Source of the DNA: Hydrogenophaga sp. A37
GTDB lineage: Bacteria > Pseudomonadota > Gammaproteobacteria > Burkholderiales > Burkholderiaceae_C
Direction of reading: 5' to 3'
Assembly (NCBI RefSeq): GCF_002001205.1
Contig: NZ_MUNZ01000072.1
Span: 1 to 38,550, forward strand
Length of the DNA stretch: 38,550 bases
The position numbers and the translations under genes were made by a program. The notes beneath the pieces are model-generated. The model did no database searches and was not told the origin of the DNA. It worked only from the letters and a program-made list of their open reading frames with translations. Position 1 is the stretch's first letter; every line of letters starts with the position of its first letter. Shown in pieces: positions 7,571 to 15,947 of this stretch.

Positions 7571-8335
7571 ATGTCTCTCGCTGCACGCACCCCAGAACTG
7601 CCCTGGCTTGAGCCAGGCGATGCCTTCCCTTCGGTGGACCGTGCCTGGGGCGCCCAAGATCCCGCCAGTGGCTTGCTCGCTGCCGGTGGCGCGCTCGATG
7701 TGCAGACCCTGGTTTCTGCCTATTCACAAGGCATCTTCCCCTGGTACAGCGCGGGACAACCCATTCTCTGGTGGAGCACCGATCCGCGCATGGTGTTGCG
7801 GACGGAGGCTTTTCGCCTGCACCGTTCGCTGCGCAAGACGCTGAACAAGCTTCGAGCCGAACAGCGCCTCGAGATCCGTTTCGATCACGATTTCGAACGG
7901 GTGATCCGCGCCTGCGCGCACACGCCACGCGGTGAACAATCGGGGACCTGGATCCTGCCCGCCATGGAGCAGGCCTACGTCCGGCTGCACCACGCTGGCA
8001 TCGCCCACAGCGTCGAGACCTGGATCGACGGCGAACTCGCTGGCGGCCTGTATTGCATCAACCTGGGGGCCATGGTCTTTGGAGAATCCATGTTCAGCCG
8101 GCGAAGCGATGCATCCAAGATCGCACTGTGTGCACTGGTGGCGTTTTGTCGCGCAGAACACATCCCACTGATCGACTGCCAACAAGACACGCCCCACCTC
8201 GCTTCACTGGGCGGGACTTTGATGCCGCGCAGCGCATTCGGCCTGCACCTGCGGCAGACGACGCAGCACCGAGCCCCGGTCTGGCGATTTCGGAACGTAT
8301 ACTGGAATCACCTCCTCACCGACCACGGCGTTTGA
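7571..8335 (+). CDS. aat: Leucyl/phenylalanyl-tRNA--protein transferase
   Basis: A 254-residue Aat enzyme that transfers Leu or Phe from tRNA to proteins with N-terminal Lys or Arg, marking them for ClpS/ClpAP. Family hallmarks are GLLAAGGAL near residue 35, YSQGIFPWY near 52, [12 protein letters not shown] near 65, [12 protein letters not shown] near 118 and [29 protein letters not shown] near 158-186 (quoted in parts). It is slightly longer than the E. coli enzyme. It ends 2 bp before bpt, so the two N-degron transferases are coupled, as in many proteobacteria. Confidence 0.95.
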   Translation: MSLAARTPELPWLEPGDAFPSVDRAWGAQDPASGLLAAGGALDVQTLVSAYSQGIFPWYSAGQPILWWSTDPRMVLRTEAFRLHRSLRKTLNKLRAEQRLEIRFDHDFERVIRACAHTPRGEQSGTWILPAMEQAYVRLHHAGIAHSVETWIDGELAGGLYCINLGAMVFGESMFSRRSDASKIALCALVAFCRAEHIPLIDCQQDTPHLASLGGTLMPRSAFGLHLRQTTQHRAPVWRFRNVYWNHLLTDHGV

Positions 8336-8337
8336 GC

Positions 8338-9075
8338 GTGACCCACCTCAAAGAACTCCCACTGCAGGCGCTGCAGTATTACGCCACGGCGCCCTACCCG
8401 TGCAGCTACATCGCGGGACGCCAAGCGCGTTCCCAGGTGGCCACGCCGAGCCACCTCATCCACAACGACGCTTACTCGGATCTGGTGACCCACGGCTTTC
8501 GCCGCAGCGGCATGTTCGTGTACCGACCCTATTGCGATGGGTGCCAGGCCTGCGTGCCACTCAGGGTGCCTGTGGGGCGATTCAAGCCCACCCGAAGTCA
8601 GCGGCGCTGCCAATCGCGTCACGCCCACCTGGAAACGCGGGTGCTCAGTCTTTGCTTCGTTCCAGAACACTATGAGCTGTACCTACGCTACCAGACCAGC
8701 CGCCATGCTGGCGGCGGCATGGACCAGGACAGCATCGACCAGTACACCCAGTTTCTCCTGCAAAGCCGCGTCAATTCAAGGCTGGTTGAATTCCATGAAC
8801 CGGCCAACGGGGACCAGCCTGCTCGCCTGGTGATGGTGTCCATCGTCGATGTGCTCAGCGACGGGCTGTCGGCGGTGTATACCTTCTACGAGCCCGACAG
8901 CCGCGCGAGCTATGGCACCTACAGTGTGTTGTGGCAGATTGAGCAGGCTCAGGCACTGCGACTGCCGCACATGTACCTCGGCTACTGGATCGAGCAAAGC
9001 CAGAAAATGGGCTACAAGGCTGGCTTTCAACCCCATGAACTGTTGAGAGACGGCCGCTGGGTGCCAGGCCTTTGA
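8338..9075 (+). CDS. bpt: Aspartate/glutamate leucyltransferase (Bpt)
   Basis: A 245-residue ATE-like enzyme that adds Leu to N-terminal Asp or Glu, the second branch of the bacterial N-degron pathway. It has the ATE N-domain ([18 protein letters not shown] near residue 22, then [17 protein letters not shown] with the conserved cysteines CDGCQAC near 65-71) and the C-domain (YTFYEPD, then [18 protein letters not shown] near 215). The start is uncertain: the GTG at 8338 is used here, but a TTG at 8332 overlapping the aat stop codon is possible. No clear Shine-Dalgarno is present, which fits coupling to aat. Confidence 0.93.
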   Translation: MTHLKELPLQALQYYATAPYPCSYIAGRQARSQVATPSHLIHNDAYSDLVTHGFRRSGMFVYRPYCDGCQACVPLRVPVGRFKPTRSQRRCQSRHAHLETRVLSLCFVPEHYELYLRYQTSRHAGGGMDQDSIDQYTQFLLQSRVNSRLVEFHEPANGDQPARLVMVSIVDVLSDGLSAVYTFYEPDSRASYGTYSVLWQIEQAQALRLPHMYLGYWIEQSQKMGYKAGFQPHELLRDGRWVPGL

Positions 9076-9103
9076 TTTCATCTTGTAAAATGGCCCTAAC
9101 CAT

Positions 9104-9916
9104 ATGGCGGCCATGACCAAACGATCCGACTCCCTGCCCAGCACACCCACCGTTCAAGTCATCGAACGGATGTTCAACTTGATCGAAGTGCTCGCTTCGC
9201 GGGAAGAACCGGTGTCTCTCAAAGAAATCAGTGAAAAGACGGGACTTCATCCGTCCACCGCCCATCGCATCCTCAACGACCTGACGATTGGCCGTTTTGT
9301 TGATCGACCGGAAGCAGGAAGCTACCGGCTGGGCATGCGCCTTCTGGAACTCGGCAATCTGGTGAAGGCGCGTCTCAGCGTGCGTGACGCGGCACTGACA
9401 CCGATGCGCGAGCTGCACAAGCTGATCCAGCAACCCGTGAACCTCAGTGTGCGCCAAGGCGACGAAATCGTGTACGTCGAGCGCGCCTACAGCGAGCGCT
9501 CGGGCATGCAGGTGGTCCGAGCCATTGGAGGCCGAGCGCCGCTGCACCTCACTTCCGTTGGCAAGCTTTTTCTGGCTGCTGACGAACCGCAACGTGTGCG
9601 GGCTTATGCCACACGCACAGGCCTTGCGGGCAACACCCGAAACAGCCTCACCCAACTGGTCACGCTGGAACGCGAGCTCCAGCAATGTCGCCAGGCCGGC
9701 TTGGCCCGCGACAACGAAGAACTGGAACTCGGCGTGCGCTGCATGGCCGCCGGTATCTACGACGACCAATGCCGTCTGGTGGCGGGTTTGTCGATCTCGG
9801 CGCCGGCTGATCGCATCGATGAAAACTGGGTACCCAAGCTGCGCGCCACAGCGGCCGATATCTCCATAGCTCTTGGCTGCCCCAAAGCCCAGGCCGCCCA
9901 AACCACGCCACGGTAG
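9104..9916 (+). CDS. IclR family transcriptional regulator
   Basis: A 270-residue IclR-type regulator. It has an N-terminal winged helix (about residues 18-75, EISEKTGLHPSTAHRILNDL) and a C-terminal effector domain (about 90-255, with SVGKLFLA near 148 and AAGIYDD near 220). It acts as a DNA-binding dimer or tetramer with a small-molecule ligand, unknown here. No catabolic operon is adjacent, so the target is unclear. The start may be 9104 or 9113; neither has a Shine-Dalgarno. A TAAAAT hexamer (9086-9091) lies 12 nt upstream of 9104. A strong bidirectional terminator separates it from pbpG. Confidence 0.92.
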   Translation: MAAMTKRSDSLPSTPTVQVIERMFNLIEVLASREEPVSLKEISEKTGLHPSTAHRILNDLTIGRFVDRPEAGSYRLGMRLLELGNLVKARLSVRDAALTPMRELHKLIQQPVNLSVRQGDEIVYVERAYSERSGMQVVRAIGGRAPLHLTSVGKLFLAADEPQRVRAYATRTGLAGNTRNSLTQLVTLERELQQCRQAGLARDNEELELGVRCMAAGIYDDQCRLVAGLSISAPADRIDENWVPKLRATAADISIALGCPKAQAAQTTPR

Positions 9917-9982
9917 TTTGGGGGCAAGTTGGAAAAGAGCGCTTCCACTTGTTCCGCTCTGCCCCTGCTCATCGCGCACAAA

Positions 9983-10007
9983 AAAACGGTCCAAAAAGGA
10001 CCGTTTT
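9983..10007. terminator. Bidirectional intrinsic terminator
   Basis: AAAACGGTCC and GGACCGTTTT form a perfect 10-bp stem with an AAAAA loop, giving a U-rich 3' side on both strands. It lies between the convergent iclR-type gene and pbpG and can serve both. Confidence 0.92.
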
Positions 10008-10025
10008 ACTTGAGGTGGATACCAC

Positions 10026-11297
10026 TCAACCCTGTGGGCGAACCACCGGCTGGAAATCAGTCTGAGCTTCCACCCAGCGCCGAACACGCTCGGCATCCTG
10101 AGCACGGCTCAGCTTGCCAGCTGAATCCAGAAACACCATGATCAGCTGGCGACCGGCCACTTTGGCCTGCATCACCAGGCAGCGACCGGCCTCGGAGATG
10201 TAGCCGGTCTTTTGCAGACCGATCTCCCAGTCGGGATCACGAATCAAACGGTTGGAATTTCTGAACTCCAGCACGCGGTGGCCAAGCTCCAGCTGATGGC
10301 TGGGTGACGTGGACAGACTTCGCAAGACGGGGCTTTGATAGGCCACAGACACCAGGGTCGCCAAGTCGCGAGCGCTGGACTGATTGAGACTGGACAGACC
10401 AGTCGGCTCGACATACCGCGTGTCGCGCATACCGAGTTCACGGGCCTTGCTGTTCATCAAGCGCACAAAACTGTCGAGGCCACCTGGATAGGTCCGACCC
10501 AATGCATGGGCGGCACGGTTCTCACTCGACATGAGCGCGAGGTGCATCAGCTCGCCACGAGTGAGCGTCGAACCCACAGCCAAACGGGAGCGGCTGTTTT
10601 TGACGGTGTCCACGTCATCCTGCGTGATCGTCAGCGGCTCGTCCATCGACAGGTTGGCATCGGTGATCACCAGACCCGTCATCAGCTTGGTCAGTGACGC
10701 AATGGGCAACACAGCCGAATCGTTCTTGCTGAAAAGCACTTCGTTGGTCTGCTGGTCCACCACAAGCGCCACACTGGAATTCAATTCCAATGGATCGTCT
10801 GCGGAACGCAGACCCAACCGTTCGCCGTTGGACAAACGAGGCACTGCCATCACACGCATGACATGCGCAGGGCTGCGATGGGCCACCATCCGAAGATCAC
10901 TCTGTTGAGTGCGGGCCCGGGTCGTCCGGGTCAAACGCTTAGACTTGCGCCCACTCGCGAGTTGAATGGATAGTTTCCTTTTACCCGAGCCAAGTCGCTT
11001 CGAGTCACGAACGTCAGTCTTGGCCAGGTTCACTTCACGGCGGTCCTGTCCGCGGTTCTTTCTCACCACGGCAGTGCCTCTGCTGCCCGCAACCTTCTTC
11101 GAAATGGACGACTTCGCCACCACTGCCCCGCGCTTCTTGCGCTCGACCACCTGGGTGCTTGCTGGCTTCTTGGCTTTGTTTCCCACCTTTTTCGCCATAG
11201 CCCCTTCCGCGGAGAGCGGCAGCATCAGGGTCGCTGATGTCACAGCAGCTGCAACGAACTGCAACAGCGTGAAAAAGCGTGCGCGAAAAGGTTTCAT
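10026..11297 (-). CDS. pbpG: D-alanyl-D-alanine endopeptidase (PBP7-like)
   Basis: A 423-residue low-molecular-weight penicillin-binding protein of the peptidase S11 family, which cleaves peptidoglycan cross-links in the periplasm. The active-site motifs are SLTK (about residue 201), SEN (about 255) and KTG (about 358). A signal peptide covers about residues 1-33. Between it and the catalytic domain lies a segment of about 115 residues extremely rich in Lys and Arg, making the protein about 110 residues longer than E. coli PbpG. The ATG at 11297 is supported by AGGAG 8 nt upstream. A good sigma70 promoter (11335-11363) lies just upstream, and an 11-bp inverted repeat links the -10 box to the Shine-Dalgarno. 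Confidence 0.92.
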   Translation of the reverse strand: MKPFRARFFTLLQFVAAAVTSATLMLPLSAEGAMAKKVGNKAKKPASTQVVERKKRGAVVAKSSISKKVAGSRGTAVVRKNRGQDRREVNLAKTDVRDSKRLGSGKRKLSIQLASGRKSKRLTRTTRARTQQSDLRMVAHRSPAHVMRVMAVPRLSNGERLGLRSADDPLELNSSVALVVDQQTNEVLFSKNDSAVLPIASLTKLMTGLVITDANLSMDEPLTITQDDVDTVKNSRSRLAVGSTLTRGELMHLALMSSENRAAHALGRTYPGGLDSFVRLMNSKARELGMRDTRYVEPTGLSSLNQSSARDLATLVSVAYQSPVLRSLSTSPSHQLELGHRVLEFRNSNRLIRDPDWEIGLQKTGYISEAGRCLVMQAKVAGRQLIMVFLDSAGKLSRAQDAERVRRWVEAQTDFQPVVRPQG

Positions 11298-11298
11298 G

Positions 11299-11338
11299 TA
11301 CTCCACTCCTGACAACGACGTTGCTCTGGAGTGGAGTA
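11299..11338. repeat. 11-bp inverted repeat spanning the pbpG -10 and SD
   Basis: TACTCCACTCC (11299-11309) and GGAGTGGAGTA (11328-11338) are perfect inverted arms separated by 18 nt that themselves contain CAACG-a-CGTTG. One arm overlaps the Shine-Dalgarno and the other overlaps the -10 box of pbpG. It could act as a DNA operator or, in a longer transcript, as an SD-sequestering hairpin. Confidence 0.7.
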
Positions 11339-11363
11339 TAGAAGTTATGAAAAAAACTAGCAA
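11335..11363 (-). promoter_or_regulatory. Sigma70-type promoter for pbpG
   Basis: On the minus strand the -35 TTGCTA (11358-11363) and the -10 TATACT (11335-11340) are separated by exactly 17 bp. Predicted transcription starts near 11328, giving a leader of about 30 nt before the pbpG ATG. Confidence 0.65.
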
Positions 11364-11475
11364 TATCAAACGCTTGTGAAATACTCCTCAGTGAACGCCA
11401 GAACAGTCCTCCATTTGCAGGGCATTTCTAGCGACCATTGAAGAATTACGTCTTAAGTATTTGATTTTCAACAAC

Positions 11476-13017
11476 TTAGCCCTGGGCCGCGACCCGATCC
11501 GCCTGGCTTTGTAACTTGTTCAAGGCGCTCAGATACGCTTTTGCAGAGGCCACGACGATGTCAGGATCTGCTCCCACACCGTTGACCACGCGCCCGCCAT
11601 GCTGCAAACGCACTGTGACTTCACCCTGACTTTCAGTTGAACCGCTAGTAATGGCATTCACCGAATAGAGCACCAACTCCGCCCCGCTTTTGACGTGACT
11701 TTCAATGGCTTTCAACGATGCGTCAACAGGGCCATTGCCGTCTGATGCGCCTTGGAACTCCTTGCCGGCAATCGTGAACACCACTTCAGCGTGCGGTCGC
11801 TCTCCGGTTTCGCTGTGCTGGGCCAACGAGACCAGGCCATAGCGCTCTTTTTCCGTGGTCACACTCTCATCGCTACACAGTGCCAGGATGTCTTCGTCAA
11901 AGATCTCGCTCTTGCGATCAGCGAGCTCCTTGAACGCAGCGAAGGCCGTGTTGATTTCGCTCTCTGACTCCATCTCGATGCCCAGATCCTGCAGGCGTTG
12001 CTTGAACGCGTTGCGCCCGCTGAGCTTGCCCAGCACGATCTTGTTGGCGGCCCAGCCCACGTCTTCAGCGCGCATGATTTCGTAGGTGTCACGAGCTTTG
12101 AGCACGCCATCCTGATGAATACCGCTGGCGTGTGCAAATGCATTCGCCCCCACCACGGCCTTGTTGGGCTGAACCACGAAGCCCGTGGTTTGGCTGACCA
12201 TGCGGCTGGCGGGCACGATTTGCGTCGCATCGACGCCCACGTCGAGGTTGAAATAGTCGCGGCGGGTGCGCACCGCCATCACGATTTCTTCTAGCGAACA
12301 GTTGCCGGCGCGCTCCCCCAGACCGTTGATGGTGCACTCCACCTGGCGCGCACCACCGATCTTCACGCCCGCCAACGAGTTGGCCACTGCCATGCCGAGG
12401 TCGTTATGACAATGCACCGACCAGATGGCCTTGTCAGAGTTGGGTACACGCTCGCGCAGCGTGCGGATGAAGTCGCCATACAACTCAGGGATCGCATAGC
12501 CCACGGTGTCCGGGATGTTCAGCGTGGTCGCCCCTTCCTTGATCACCGCCTCGAGAACACGACAAAGGAAGTCCATGTCGCTCCGGTAACCGTCTTCTGG
12601 ACTGAACTCAATGTCATCCACCAGATTGCGTGCGAATCGAACCGACTGTTTGGCCTGCTCAAACACCTGGTCGGGCGTCATGCGCAGCTTCTTTTCCATG
12701 TGCAGCGCGCTGGTAGCGATGAAGGTGTGGATGCGTGCCCGGTGTGCTCCCTTGAGCGCCTCAGCGGCCCGCGAGATATCCCTGTCATTGGCCCGCGCCA
12801 GGGAACACACCGTGGAGTCCTTGATCGTGTTGGCAATGGCTTGCACACAATCAAAGTCGCCGTTGGAGCTTGCCGCAAAACCCGCCTCGATCACGTCCAC
12901 CTTGAGACGCTCCAACTGGCGCGCAATGCGCAGTTTTTCATCCTTGGTCATGGAGGCGCCGGGCGATTGTTCGCCATCGCGCAAGGTGGTGTCAAAAATG
13001 ATGAGTTTGTCGGTCAT
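11476..13017 (-). CDS. leuA: 2-isopropylmalate synthase
   Basis: A 513-residue enzyme for the first committed step of leucine synthesis, condensing acetyl-CoA with 2-oxoisovalerate. The TIM-barrel catalytic domain begins with [14 protein letters not shown] (residue 7 on), has the metal-binding [16 protein letters not shown] near 200 and [14 protein letters not shown] near 225. The C-terminal part (about 390-513) is the LeuA dimer domain that binds leucine for feedback inhibition. The ATG at 13017 has GGAG about 7 nt upstream. A leucine-rich leader peptide and an intrinsic terminator lie directly upstream, so leuA is probably attenuated by leucine supply as well as feedback inhibited. leuBCD are not in the window. 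Confidence 0.97.
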   Translation of the reverse strand: MTDKLIIFDTTLRDGEQSPGASMTKDEKLRIARQLERLKVDVIEAGFAASSNGDFDCVQAIANTIKDSTVCSLARANDRDISRAAEALKGAHRARIHTFIATSALHMEKKLRMTPDQVFEQAKQSVRFARNLVDDIEFSPEDGYRSDMDFLCRVLEAVIKEGATTLNIPDTVGYAIPELYGDFIRTLRERVPNSDKAIWSVHCHNDLGMAVANSLAGVKIGGARQVECTINGLGERAGNCSLEEIVMAVRTRRDYFNLDVGVDATQIVPASRMVSQTTGFVVQPNKAVVGANAFAHASGIHQDGVLKARDTYEIMRAEDVGWAANKIVLGKLSGRNAFKQRLQDLGIEMESESEINTAFAAFKELADRKSEIFDEDILALCSDESVTTEKERYGLVSLAQHSETGERPHAEVVFTIAGKEFQGASDGNGPVDASLKAIESHVKSGAELVLYSVNAITSGSTESQGEVTVRLQHGGRVVNGVGADPDIVVASAKAYLSALNKLQSQADRVAAQG

Positions 13018-13077
13018 GTGATTCTCCGGTGGGTTGCCTCGTGGGCAGCGCTTGAAAAAACCTGCAGTCCAAAACAA

Positions 13078-13108
13078 AACGGCCCGCTGCGGGTGCAAAC
13101 GGGCCGTT
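13078..13108 (-). terminator. leuA attenuator terminator hairpin
   Basis: On the minus strand AACGGCCCG and CGGGCCGTT form a 9-bp stem with a 13-nt loop, followed by TTGTTTTGG. It lies between the leucine leader peptide stop codon (19 nt downstream of it) and leuA. The 5' arm contains GCCCGT, complementary to ACGGGC inside the leader peptide coding sequence, and the loop contains CACCC, complementary to GGGTG just after the Leu codons. This supports an alternative antiterminator. Confidence 0.8.
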
Positions 13109-13127
13109 GTTGGAAATCGCTCTTGCG

Positions 13128-13184
13128 TTACCAGACCTGCCCGTGACGGACACCCAGTAGCAGCGAGAGCGAAACTTGTTTCAT
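13128..13184 (-). CDS. leuL: leuA leader peptide (attenuator)
   Basis: An 18-codon reading frame encoding [18 protein letters not shown], with four leucine codons in five positions (CTC, then CTG CTA CTG), ends 19 nt before the terminator hairpin upstream of leuA. This is the layout of a ribosome-mediated leucine attenuator. With scarce charged tRNA-Leu the ribosome stalls at codons 6-10, leaving ACGGGC (codons 14-16) free to pair with the 5' arm of the terminator. With ample leucine it reaches the stop codon and the terminator forms. The Shine-Dalgarno is weak. The gene is assigned from sequence logic; the peptide itself need not have a function. Confidence 0.78.
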   Translation of the reverse strand: MKQVSLSLLLGVRHGQVW

Positions 13185-13251
13185 GGCTGGCAATGTATCA
13201 CAAAGAACGTGCGCGCCTCGTGGAGGAAACCCGTGGCCATCAAGCGGCGGT

Positions 13252-14094
13252 CTATTCGTGCAAACCACGTTCGTCGGGCTCATCGGTAGACGTACTGATG
13301 ACACTCGTCGGCCGTCCTTTGGACTTGCGCCAAAAATACATTGCGTAGCCCGAGAGGCCGTAAATGACAAACAGACCGAACAAAACGGTGGGAGGATGGA
13401 TGTTGATCACGGCAATACCCAACGCCACCAGGACAATGGCTGCGAACGGCACGCTCTTCTTGAGACTCAAGTCCTTGAAACTATAGAACGGCACGTTGGT
13501 CACCATGGTCAGGCCGGCATATAGCGTCAACACGAACATGGGCCACACCAGCAGGGTTCGGTTCAGTTCCAACTCGGTCGCCAACCAAATAAAACCGGCC
13601 ACCAACGCGGCAGCAGCGGGGGATGGCAAGCCCTGAAAGTAGCGTTTGTCCACCACACCGGTGTTGACGTTGAAGCGTGCCAAGCGCAGTGCAGCACAGG
13701 CGCAATAGACGAAAGCCGCAATCCAACCCCAGCGCCCGATGTCTTTGAGCACCCAGACGTAGGCCACGAGCCCGGGCGCAGCGCCAAACGACACCATGTC
13801 GGACAGCGAGTCCATCTGTTCACCAAAGGCGCTCTGGGTGTTGGTCATGCGCGCCACACGACCGTCCAGGCTGTCCAGCACCATGGCCGCAAAAATACCC
13901 ACGGTGGCCAAGTCGAAGCGCCCGTTCATGGCCATGACGATGGCATAGAACCCGCCAAACAAAGCCGCCAGCGTGATCATGTTGGGCACCATGTAGATGC
14001 CTTTGCTGCGTTTGCGGATCTCGCTACTGGGTTCGTTCAAAGGATCGGTTCCGTCGTGCATGGATGTTCGGCTATCGCCGCGTGCCGCGCTCAT
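13252..14094 (-). CDS. pssA: CDP-diacylglycerol--serine O-phosphatidyltransferase
   Basis: A 280-residue polytopic membrane enzyme making phosphatidylserine, the precursor of phosphatidylethanolamine. It contains the complete CDP-alcohol phosphotransferase signature DG-x2-AR-x8-G-x3-D-x3-D (DGRVAR, then G, then D and D, about residues 77-100). Six to eight hydrophobic helices follow. The start is uncertain: 14094 is used, and an ATG at 14061 is also possible; neither has a clear Shine-Dalgarno. It lies between the ilvC terminator and the leuA attenuator, so it probably has its own promoter. Confidence 0.93.
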   Translation of the reverse strand: MSAARGDSRTSMHDGTDPLNEPSSEIRKRSKGIYMVPNMITLAALFGGFYAIVMAMNGRFDLATVGIFAAMVLDSLDGRVARMTNTQSAFGEQMDSLSDMVSFGAAPGLVAYVWVLKDIGRWGWIAAFVYCACAALRLARFNVNTGVVDKRYFQGLPSPAAAALVAGFIWLATELELNRTLLVWPMFVLTLYAGLTMVTNVPFYSFKDLSLKKSVPFAAIVLVALGIAVINIHPPTVLFGLFVIYGLSGYAMYFWRKSKGRPTSVISTSTDEPDERGLHE

Positions 14095-14140
14095 GGCGCA
14101 AGAGGGCAGTGTAAGCCAGTGGAAAGGTGACAGAAAAGAC

Positions 14141-14162
14141 AAAGGCCACCGAAGTGGCCTTT
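14141..14162 (-). terminator. ilvC terminator
   Basis: AAAGGCCAC and GTGGCCTTT form a perfect 9-bp stem with a TTCG tetraloop on the minus strand, followed by GTCTTTT. It lies 23 bp after the ilvC stop codon and upstream of pssA. Confidence 0.88.
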
Positions 14163-14184
14163 GTTTTCATGGGCTGGACGCAGA

Positions 14185-15310
<1,126 letters not shown>

Positions 15311-15333
15311 GCAAATGGCTGAGCCCTGAAATG

Positions 15334-15825
15334 TCAAATGCGCAGGATTCTCTCACCCCGCCCGATGCCACAGGAACCCGTTCGAACGGTTTCGAGAATG
15401 GCACTGCGGTCAATGGCCTCAAGGAAAGCGTCGTTCTTTCCTTGGTCACCCGTGAGTTCGATGGTGTAGCTCTTCTCGGTCACGTCGATCACGCGGCCAC
15501 GGAAGATGTCCGCCATGCGCTTCATCTCTTCGCGCTCTTTGCCCACCGCACGCACCTTGACCATCATGAGCTCACGCTCGGTGTAGGCGCCTTCGGTCAG
15601 GTCCACCACCTTCACGACTTCGATCAGCCGGTTCAGGTGTTTGGTGATCTGCTCGATCACCTCGTCTGATCCTGTGGTCTGGATCGTCATGCGCGAAAGC
15701 GAGGGATCTTCCGTGGGTGCCACGGTCAGCGATTCGATGTTGTAGCCGCGTGCCGAGAACAAGCCCACCACCCGAGACAAGGCGCCGGGTTCGTTTTCAA
15801 GCAGGACAGCGATGATGTGTTTCAT
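15334..15825 (-). CDS. ilvN: Acetolactate synthase small (regulatory) subunit
   Basis: A 163-residue protein with an N-terminal ACT domain (about residues 3-75, HIIAVLLENEPGALSRVVGLFSARGYNIESL read in parts) and the C-terminal AHAS small-subunit domain (about 80-160). It binds valine and gives feedback control of the IlvB catalytic subunit. The length matches the usual IlvH/IlvN size. GAGGA lies about 9 nt before the ATG at 15825. It is 122 bp downstream of ilvB, and the gap holds two hairpins without U-tracts. Confidence 0.95.
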   Translation of the reverse strand: MKHIIAVLLENEPGALSRVVGLFSARGYNIESLTVAPTEDPSLSRMTIQTTGSDEVIEQITKHLNRLIEVVKVVDLTEGAYTERELMMVKVRAVGKEREEMKRMADIFRGRVIDVTEKSYTIELTGDQGKNDAFLEAIDRSAILETVRTGSCGIGRGERILRI

Positions 15826-15854
15826 GAGTGAGATTCCTCTTTTCTGAGCCCTCC

Positions 15855-15936
15855 CCTGCGCACGGTAATGCGCAGGCTTGGCTGCAAATAGATTCTTCGA
15901 AAATGCTGCCGCCCGTCCAATGACGGAAGGGGGCAG
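15855..15936. other. Two hairpins between ilvB and ilvN
   Basis: CCTGCGCA-cggtaa-TGCGCAGG (15855-15876) and a longer imperfect hairpin CTGCC-gc-CCGTC-caat-GACGG-aagg-GGCAG (15906-15936) lie in the 122-bp gap. Neither has a U-tract, so RNA stability or processing is more likely than termination. Confidence 0.55.
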
Positions 15937-15947
15937 GATGACAAGGG

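Noticed and set aside
13128..13370. An 80-residue minus-strand protein upstream of leuA
   Set aside because: Only the last 18 codons, starting at 13184, make sense as the leucine leader; the upstream part overlaps the pssA 3' end and has no ribosome site.
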